Assembly (NCBI RefSeq): GCF_044373315.1
Contig: NZ_JBILQK010000067.1
Coordinates: forward strand, 1-21,792
Reading direction: 5' to 3'
DNA: 21,792 nucleotides
Source: JACDQM01 sp044373315
Lineage (GTDB): Bacteria; Pseudomonadota; Gammaproteobacteria; Burkholderiales; Burkholderiaceae_C
The notes beneath the pieces were generated by a model. The model made no database searches and had not been told where the DNA came from. It was given only the letters and a program-made list of their open reading frames with translations. Shown here piece by piece: positions 17,162 through 21,792 of this stretch. Position numbers and translations under genes: made by a program. Within the stretch, counting starts at the first letter, position 1. Each line of letters begins with the position of its first letter.

Positions 17162-18520
17162 TCAGCATCGCCGCAAACCCAGATGCAAAGGCAGATCGGG
17201 CCGCAGCGTGACGTCCAGCCGTGGGTTAGGGGCCGGCCGCTCGGGCAGGCGCTGCAGCTCGTAGCGCTGCAGGATCAGCGCCGCCACCACGCCCATTTCC
17301 GTCAGCGCGAAGTGGCTGCCCAGGCAGACCCGCGGGCCAGCGCCGAAGGGCAGCCAGGCGCCGCGTGGGATCTCGGGGTGGCCGCTCGACGTGTCAAAGC
17401 GTTCGGGGCGGAAGGCCTCGGGCTCCTGGAACCAGCGTGGGTCACGGTGGGTGAGAGCGGGTGTGAGGCGTACCATACTGCCGGCGGGCAGCTCGTAGCC
17501 GCCGACGCAAAGGGGCTGGGTCGTCCGCCGGGATAGCAGACCGGCCGCTGGCGGGAAGAGTCGCAGGGCTTCCTTGAAGCTGCGGGCCAGGCGCGGCATC
17601 AGCGGCAGATCAGCGGCCGTGGGCACACGATCGGCCAGCACCGACCGCACCTCGTCGGCGATCCGGGCCTGTTCTTCGGGATGAGCGGCCATGCACCAGC
17701 CCCACCATGTCAGCGCCGCGGCGGTAGTCTCGTGGCCGGCCAGGAACGTGGTCATGCATTCGTCGCGCAGGCCACGGGCGCTCAAGCCCTGATCCTCGGC
17801 GTCGCGGGCCTCAAGCATCAGGCCCAGCAGGTCACGGCGTGGTTCGGAGCAAGCCAGGCGCTCGCGGATCTGGCGCTCGATGAAGCGGTCCAGCAGTGCC
17901 AGGGCGCGGCGCTTGCGTGCCTTCCAGGGGGCCCATAGCGGGGCGCTCACGGGCCAGTAGAACTCCTTCATGCCCTCGACGCTGAGATCGTGCACGGCTT
18001 CGGCGATGGCTCGCCCCTGCAGCGCATCTGCCTGGGAGAACAGCGTTTGCATGATGACGGCCATGGTCGTCTGCGTCATGGCGGCCTCGAAGTCGATCTC
18101 CGACAGGCCGTCCCATCCGGCGAGGCTGGCTTGGCTGGCCTGCACCATGCGCGGCACAAAGCTCTCGACCCGCCTGGGCGAGAAGGCGGGCTGCAGCATC
18201 TGGCGCTGGCGCTTCCAGGCTGCGCCCTCTGCCACCAGCACGCTTTGGCCATGGGCGCTGGCAAAGACCGCGGTGCCGCGTTCCCAGCGAATCAGCTTGT
18301 CATGCGAGGCCACCAGCACCTCGCGCACATGCTCCGGGTGCAGGAAGCTGTAGTCCACCAAGTGCACGAAGCGCTGGCGGACGATGTCGCCATGGCGTGC
18401 ATGCAAGGCACCCAATGTTCCCAGGTAGTCGCGGCTCATCGCGCGCAGGCGGTCGAAACCCAGGCCGGTGGGACCCGGCGGCCGGGTCGCGGGGGAGCGG
18501 GGCAGGATCTGTGTGTTCAT
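17162..18520 (-). CDS. Cytochrome P450
   Basis: Haem-thiolate monooxygenase, 452 residues from ATG 18520. Signatures (numbered from that Met): I-helix AGHETT at 261-266 (oxygen activation), K-helix EALR at 317-320 (ExxR), PERF segment FRPERF, and the haem loop PFGAGPRVCLG with the axial Cys399. No membrane anchor and no fused reductase are seen, so it should be a soluble three-component type needing a separate ferredoxin and reductase, which are not in the window. Overall the sequence resembles the CYP4/CYP102-like group, which often acts on fatty or terpenoid chains, but the substrate is unknown. Starts at 18532 or 18571 are also in frame; none has a good ribosome site. Divergent from an AraC-type regulator that may control it. 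Confidence 0.9.
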   Translation of the reverse strand: MNTQILPRSPATRPPGPTGLGFDRLRAMSRDYLGTLGALHARHGDIVRQRFVHLVDYSFLHPEHVREVLVASHDKLIRWERGTAVFASAHGQSVLVAEGAAWKRQRQMLQPAFSPRRVESFVPRMVQASQASLAGWDGLSEIDFEAAMTQTTMAVIMQTLFSQADALQGRAIAEAVHDLSVEGMKEFYWPVSAPLWAPWKARKRRALALLDRFIERQIRERLACSEPRRDLLGLMLEARDAEDQGLSARGLRDECMTTFLAGHETTAAALTWWGWCMAAHPEEQARIADEVRSVLADRVPTAADLPLMPRLARSFKEALRLFPPAAGLLSRRTTQPLCVGGYELPAGSMVRLTPALTHRDPRWFQEPEAFRPERFDTSSGHPEIPRGAWLPFGAGPRVCLGSHFALTEMGVVAALILQRYELQRLPERPAPNPRLDVTLRPDLPLHLGLRRC

Positions 18521-18584
18521 GCGGCGCATCATGAGCGCCGGCCCGAGCGGCGTCTTGAACGAAATCGACATGGGCCGGGCTCAC

Positions 18585-18590
18585 TACACT
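18585..18590 (+). promoter_or_regulatory. Possible -10 of a leaderless AraC-regulator transcript
   Basis: TACACT lies six bases before the regulator's ATG at 18597. If it is the -10, transcription would begin at about the A of the ATG, giving a leaderless mRNA. This fits the absence of a Shine-Dalgarno. No good -35 at standard spacing. Confidence 0.3.
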
Positions 18591-18596
18591 GCGGGC

Positions 18597-19457
18597 ATGG
18601 ACAGCGATCGCCACCCCGATGCCATTGCCCGGCTGATCGCCCCCGGCCTGGCGCTCAGCGGCTGCCTCTACGCCTCCCTGTGGCGCGACACGCTGGCGGC
18701 CGAGCCGCTGACGGCGGAGCAGCGCAGCAGCCACTTCCCGGCCACGCCCTACTGCGGCATGACCTGGGTGCTGGAAGGCGACGGCGTGCAGCTGCTGGAC
18801 GACGGCAGCGAGCGGCCACTGCCCGGCCGTGCCCTGGTGGGCGGGCCCCGCAGCCGGCCGGCGCAGTTCCGCTCGGATGCGGGCACGCGCTGCTTCATGG
18901 TGGCCTGGCTGCCCGAGGCCTTGCATGCGCTGACGGGTGTGGACCTGGCCTCGCTGGTGGATGGCTGCGAGCCGATCGAGTCAGTGCTAGGCCCGGAGTG
19001 GCAGGCGCTGAACGACGCTTTGTTGGCGGCCCCGGACGAGCATGCCTGCCAGGCCAGGCTCGAGGCCTTCTTGCTGCCACGCTGGCGTGCCCTGGCTCAG
19101 GCCCAGGCGGCGCCACCGCGACGTTATCGAGACTGGATGGAGAACCTGGCGCTGAAGGCCGTGGCCGGCGGTCATGGCGAGAGCCTGCGCCAGGTCGAGC
19201 GTCGTATCAAGCGCTGGAGCGGGCAGAGCCTGCGTGCCTTGCGCAGCATCAGCCGTGCCGAGTCCGCCTTTCATCAGGCGCGCGGCGACCTGGAAGCGGG
19301 CGCCGTGCTATGGAGCGCCCTGGCCCAGGATGCTGGCTACGCCGACCAGGCCCATCTGTGCAGGGAAATCCGCCGCGTCTGCGGCTTCAGCCCCGAGGAG
19401 CTGCGCCGACGCATCTTCAGCCACGAGGCGTTCTGGGCATATCGGGTGTGGGTTTAA
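18597..19457 (+). CDS. AraC-family transcriptional regulator
   Basis: 286-residue cytoplasmic DNA-binding regulator. The N-terminal 170 residues form an effector-binding or dimerisation part (DUF6597-like in look, with GMTWVLEGDGVQLLDDGS and GPRSRPAQFRSDAGTRC). The C-terminal third carries the two helix-turn-helix units of the AraC family: a first unit around QVERRIKRWSGQSLRAL and a second in AQDAGYADQAHLCREIRRVCGFSPEELRR, where the DAGYADQAHL...F-x-P pattern is diagnostic. ATG 18597 is chosen because the upstream frame (to 18468) overlaps the P450 gene and contains no domain. Transcribed away from the P450 gene with 76 bases between the two starts, so the shared region may hold its operator. 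The effector is unknown. Confidence 0.88.
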   Translation: MDSDRHPDAIARLIAPGLALSGCLYASLWRDTLAAEPLTAEQRSSHFPATPYCGMTWVLEGDGVQLLDDGSERPLPGRALVGGPRSRPAQFRSDAGTRCFMVAWLPEALHALTGVDLASLVDGCEPIESVLGPEWQALNDALLAAPDEHACQARLEAFLLPRWRALAQAQAAPPRRYRDWMENLALKAVAGGHGESLRQVERRIKRWSGQSLRALRSISRAESAFHQARGDLEAGAVLWSALAQDAGYADQAHLCREIRRVCGFSPEELRRRIFSHEAFWAYRVWV

Positions 19458-19503
19458 GCAGGCCGGAGCTGACAACGCGCCAAGCCGGGAGGGGTTGACC
19501 GTC

Positions 19504-19611
19504 ATGCATCGACAAGCTTGTAGCAGCAGCGCTGCGCTACCGCGTTGGGCCATCGCCTGTCTGTCCCTGCTGTGGCTGCTGCTCTTGGGCGCCTGTGCCA
19601 GCCCCGATCCC
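19504..19611 (+). pseudogene. Lipoprotein signal sequence joined to foreign sequence
   Basis: ATG 19504 has a good ribosome site (GGGAGGGG) and encodes a textbook lipoprotein leader: charged start, hydrophobic WAIACLSLLWLLLLG, and lipobox LGAC followed by ASPDP. After about residue 36 the frame runs on to 19944, but only as an Arg/Gly/Pro-rich shadow of the GNAT gene read in the next frame. The mature lipoprotein is therefore missing. It looks like a 5' remnant fused by deletion to the interior of an acetyltransferase gene near 19600-19612. A very short secreted product is not excluded. Confidence 0.55.
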
Positions 19612-20023
19612 AGCGCTGTTCGACGCCCATCAGGATTCCGTCCTCAGCCTGGCAGGCACGGCCTACGCCGCGGCGCAGCTGCAGGCCTGGTTCGAGGGCC
19701 GCAGCCCGGCCATCTACGAGCCGGAGCTCAGCGAGGGCCGGATCTGGCTGGCCGAGCGAGCCGGCCGGGTGCTGGGCTTCGTCGGCATCGAGCCGCTGTA
19801 AGTCACCTTGCTGTTCGTGCGCCCCGAAGCGGCCGGCAGCGGCCTGGGCAGCCGCCTGCTGGCGCTGGGCATGGCGCAGGCGCGCCGCACCGGGGCCGGG
19901 CCGCTGAAGCTGGTGGCCACGCTCAACTCGCAGGCCTTCTATGAACGCCACGGCTTCGTGCCCGTGCAGCGCTGCGAGACGCTGCGCGGCAAGGCGCAAA
20001 ACACCCGCTTCGAGCTGGTCCGT
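19595..20023 (+). pseudogene. GNAT acetyltransferase, broken by a stop codon and lacking its start
   Basis: The frame from GTG 19595 reads PALFDAHQDSVLSLAG, WFEGRSPAIYEPELSEG, then RVLGFVGIEPL, meets TAA at 19799-19801, and continues in the same frame as VTLLFVRPEAAGSGLGSRLL, the acetyl-CoA-binding motif A, on to FYERHGFVPV. The two halves make one GNAT domain of normal order, so the TAA interrupts a real gene; a GAA-to-TAA change would explain it. The first beta strand and natural start are also missing, replaced by the lipoprotein leader. After the stop, the frame stays open (from a TTG at 19808) into the second GNAT domain, so a truncated product starting there is conceivable. Confidence 0.7.
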
Positions 20024-20485
20024 ATGCGCCAGCAGGTGATGCACCTGTGCCAGCAGCCGCAGCACGGCGATGCGGTCGCCCGGATGATCTACCAGGAGTT
20101 CTGGCGTGACGTGCCGAACGGAATGAGCGAAGCCGATCTGCAGGCGCATCTGCGCACGGCCACCGACCCGGACCGTCTGCCGCTGTGCCTGATCGCGGTC
20201 GATGCGGACGGGCAGTTGCTGGGCACCGTCAACCTGATCGACAACGATGACAGCCAGCGTACGCATCTCTGGCCCTGGCTGGCCGCCATGGTGGTGCTGG
20301 AGTCGCAGCGCGGCCACGGCATCGGCAGCGCGCTGGTGCGCTGCCTGCTGCTGGAAGCACGCCGGCTGGGCCTGCCGCGCCTGTACTTCGGCACCGACGG
20401 CCCGGGTTTCTACACCCGGCTGGGCGCGCAGCTGCATGAACAGGTCAGCGAGGCCTTCTGCGTCATGCGTTTCGAGCTGGGCTGA
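20024..20485 (+). CDS. GNAT-family N-acetyltransferase
   Basis: 153-residue GNAT domain, complete in itself: ARMIYQEFWRDVPNGM near the start, LIAVDADGQLLGTVNLI as central strands, the acetyl-CoA-binding motif ESQRGHGIGSALVRCLL, and LYFGTDGPGFYTRLGA as the C-terminal part. It transfers acetyl from acetyl-CoA to an unknown amine. The frame is continuous with the damaged GNAT upstream (open from 19808), so it may originally have been the second half of a tandem-GNAT protein or a separate gene that lost the stop between. I choose ATG 20024 as the first Met in front of the domain; 20039 is also possible. No strong ribosome site is seen. Whether it is still expressed is uncertain given the upstream damage. 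Confidence 0.72.
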   Translation: MRQQVMHLCQQPQHGDAVARMIYQEFWRDVPNGMSEADLQAHLRTATDPDRLPLCLIAVDADGQLLGTVNLIDNDDSQRTHLWPWLAAMVVLESQRGHGIGSALVRCLLLEARRLGLPRLYFGTDGPGFYTRLGAQLHEQVSEAFCVMRFELG

Positions 20486-20498
20486 ACGTGTCGCGCTG

Positions 20499-20516
20499 CG
20501 GTGCCGGCAGGCACCG
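20499..20516. terminator. Hairpin between convergent GNAT and kinase genes
   Basis: CGGTGCC-GGCA-GGCACCG makes a perfect 7-bp stem, 14 bases past the GNAT stop and on the far side of the kinase stop. It could serve both convergent transcripts. It has no T-run on either strand, so it is a weak terminator call. Confidence 0.35.
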
Positions 20517-20544
20517 TCGGCCGACAGTGGCCAGACCAGGCCCT

Positions 20545-21792
20545 TCAGGGCGCCGTCAGCGGCAGCTGCAGCTGGAAGCAGGCGCCGCGCTGCGCAGCGT
20601 CGGCAGGCAACAGCTGCAGCTTGCCCCCCAGCAGGCCGGTGGTCAGGTTGTGCGCGATGTGCAAACCCAGGCCGCTACCCCCTCGCCCAAGACGCGTGGT
20701 GAAGAACGGCTCGAAGACTTTCGACGCCATGCTGGCGGGAATGCCCATGCCGTTGTCGCTGATGCAGATCTGCAGGCAGCCACCCGGCCCGATGGCGGTG
20801 TCGATGCGAACCTCTCCGCCTTCGCTTCGGCCCTCCAGGCCATGCAGCAAGGCGTTCTGCACCAGGTTGACGATGATCTGTTCCAGCGGCCCCGGATAGC
20901 TGTCGAGCCGCAAGTCTGGAACCGGCCCCAGAAGCAGCTGATGCGGCGTGCCGCGGAACTGCGGCTGCAGGGCCGAGACAATGTCGGCCAAGGTCGCACG
21001 CAAGGAGAAGTCGCGCCGCTGCACGCTCTGCTGGTCCACCGCGACCTGCTTGAAGTGCCCGATCTGCTCGGCCGCCCGGGCCATGCCGCGCTCGATGAGT
21101 TGGCTCGCACGCACGCAGTCGCCGAGGAACTGCTGCAGTTCCACGCGGCGCAAGGCCGCTCCCTCTTCAAAGCGCCGATGGAAGCTCTGCACCTGATCGG
21201 CCAGAGCGCTGGCCACGGTCCGCGTGTTGCCAATCGGCGTGTTCAGCTCATGCGCAACGCCCGCCACCAGACGACCCAGGGCCGCCAGCTCTTCAGCCTC
21301 CATGAGCTGGGCCATGGCCTGTTTCAGCTCATCGCTGCGCGACGCGACGCGGCGCTCCAGCTCGTGGTTGCTGTTCGCCAGTGCCTCACGGGCCGCATGC
21401 AGCTCACCGATGTCCACGTCCATGCAGATGAAGATGCGATCGCCACCGTCCAGTGAAGGAAGCTCGAACTGAGTGGCCAAGCAGTGGGCCAGGCCGCCGT
21501 CAGCGCGCAGGCAGCTCCACTCGCTCGGGCTGGAGGCGCCGCCCTGGGCGGCCACCTGCTGCAGTCCTGCGAGAAAGGCCTGAAAGTCTTCGGCCGAGAG
21601 CAGAAATTCGTCGAGCCGTCGCCCCAGCGCCTGTTCGGCGCGCCAGCCAAACAAGCGCTCCGCGGCCGGGTTCCAACTCAGCACGCGTCCTTCGGCGTCG
21701 TAGGACTGGATGGCCACATTCGGCGCATGTTCGATGATGGCGGCCAGCTGCGCGCTGATGCGGTGGGTGGTCGTGGTCTCCAGGATCACGCC
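20545..21792 (-). CDS. PAS-domain sensor histidine kinase (start at or beyond window edge)
   Basis: Autophosphorylating signal kinase. From a possible GTG at 21789: a PAS domain at about 12-125 (NVAIQSYDAEGRVLSWNPAAERLFGW is the typical core), a coiled-coil linker at about 128-165, a HisKA-like region with the phospho-acceptor His180 in VAGVAHELNTPIGN, and a HATPase domain with N box NLVQNALLHG, DNGMGIP, FEPFFTT and GGSGLGLHIAHNL. All ATP-binding boxes are intact. No transmembrane helix and no receiver domain are visible, so it is probably cytoplasmic with a separate response regulator, not in the window. The frame is still open at the last base, so the true start may lie further upstream. 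The stop is 59 bases from the convergent GNAT stop. Confidence 0.92.
   Translation of the reverse strand, partial: GVILETTTTHRISAQLAAIIEHAPNVAIQSYDAEGRVLSWNPAAERLFGWRAEQALGRRLDEFLLSAEDFQAFLAGLQQVAAQGGASSPSEWSCLRADGGLAHCLATQFELPSLDGGDRIFICMDVDIGELHAAREALANSNHELERRVASRSDELKQAMAQLMEAEELAALGRLVAGVAHELNTPIGNTRTVASALADQVQSFHRRFEEGAALRRVELQQFLGDCVRASQLIERGMARAAEQIGHFKQVAVDQQSVQRRDFSLRATLADIVSALQPQFRGTPHQLLLGPVPDLRLDSYPGPLEQIIVNLVQNALLHGLEGRSEGGEVRIDTAIGPGGCLQICISDNGMGIPASMASKVFEPFFTTRLGRGGSGLGLHIAHNLTTGLLGGKLQLLPADAAQRGACFQLQLPLTAP

Noticed and set aside
18538..18581. CCGGCCC/GGGCCGG inverted pair between P450 and AraC as operator
   Set aside because: Seven-base all-G/C arms with a wide gap are expected by chance at this composition.

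Overview
The window is strongly G+C-rich chromosomal DNA of a betaproteobacterium. I infer order Burkholderiales (Roseateles/Rubrivivax-like group) from codon use, from the protein types (class II phosphatidylserine decarboxylase, TrpS with a long C-terminal tail, TIGR02285-type periplasmic protein) and from the density of chemotaxis and cyclic-di-GMP proteins. This placement rests on recalled families and was not computed.

Layout. 1-833 (-): N-terminal half of a chemotaxis receptor, cut by the window edge. 842-1387: gene-poor stretch ending in a textbook intrinsic terminator with no recognisable gene in front of it. 1388-3018 (+): TauE/SafE-type permease, then an HDOD protein. 3045-4358 (-): membrane diguanylate cyclase. 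4494-7671 (-): compact murA-like / periplasmic binding protein / RluA-type pseudouridine synthase cluster. 7774-8625 (+): psd, divergent from the murA-like gene. 8622-9131 (-): type II lumazine synthase ribH2 under a complete FMN riboswitch (9245-9414). 9457-11733 (-): seven-helix PAS-GGDEF-EAL protein whose GGDEF site is degenerate. 11870-13180 (+): trpS. 13316-16850 (+): overlapping cluster of acyl-CoA synthetase, DUF1232 membrane protein and secreted M28 peptidase. 17162-18520 (-) and 18597-19457 (+): divergent cytochrome P450 and AraC-type regulator. 19504-20485 (+): a scar in which a lipoprotein signal sequence runs into a GNAT acetyltransferase broken by a stop codon, followed by a second, intact GNAT domain. 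20545-21792 (-): PAS histidine kinase reaching the window edge.

How the genes fit together. Most of the window is housekeeping (cell wall, phospholipid, riboflavin, tRNA charging, fatty-acid activation) mixed with signalling genes: receptor, HDOD, diguanylate cyclase, EAL phosphodiesterase and histidine kinase. The cyclase keeps its inhibitory RxxD site. The EAL protein keeps its phosphodiesterase residues but not the GGDEF catalytic residues, so the two probably act in opposite directions on c-di-GMP.

I found no CRISPR array, phage, insertion sequence, rRNA or tRNA, and no clear new defence or biosynthetic system. The points most worth checking are the decayed GNAT/lipoprotein locus and its relic near 16.9 kb, the orphan terminator near 1.34 kb, the divergent MurA-like enzyme, and the riboswitch/ribH2 leader.
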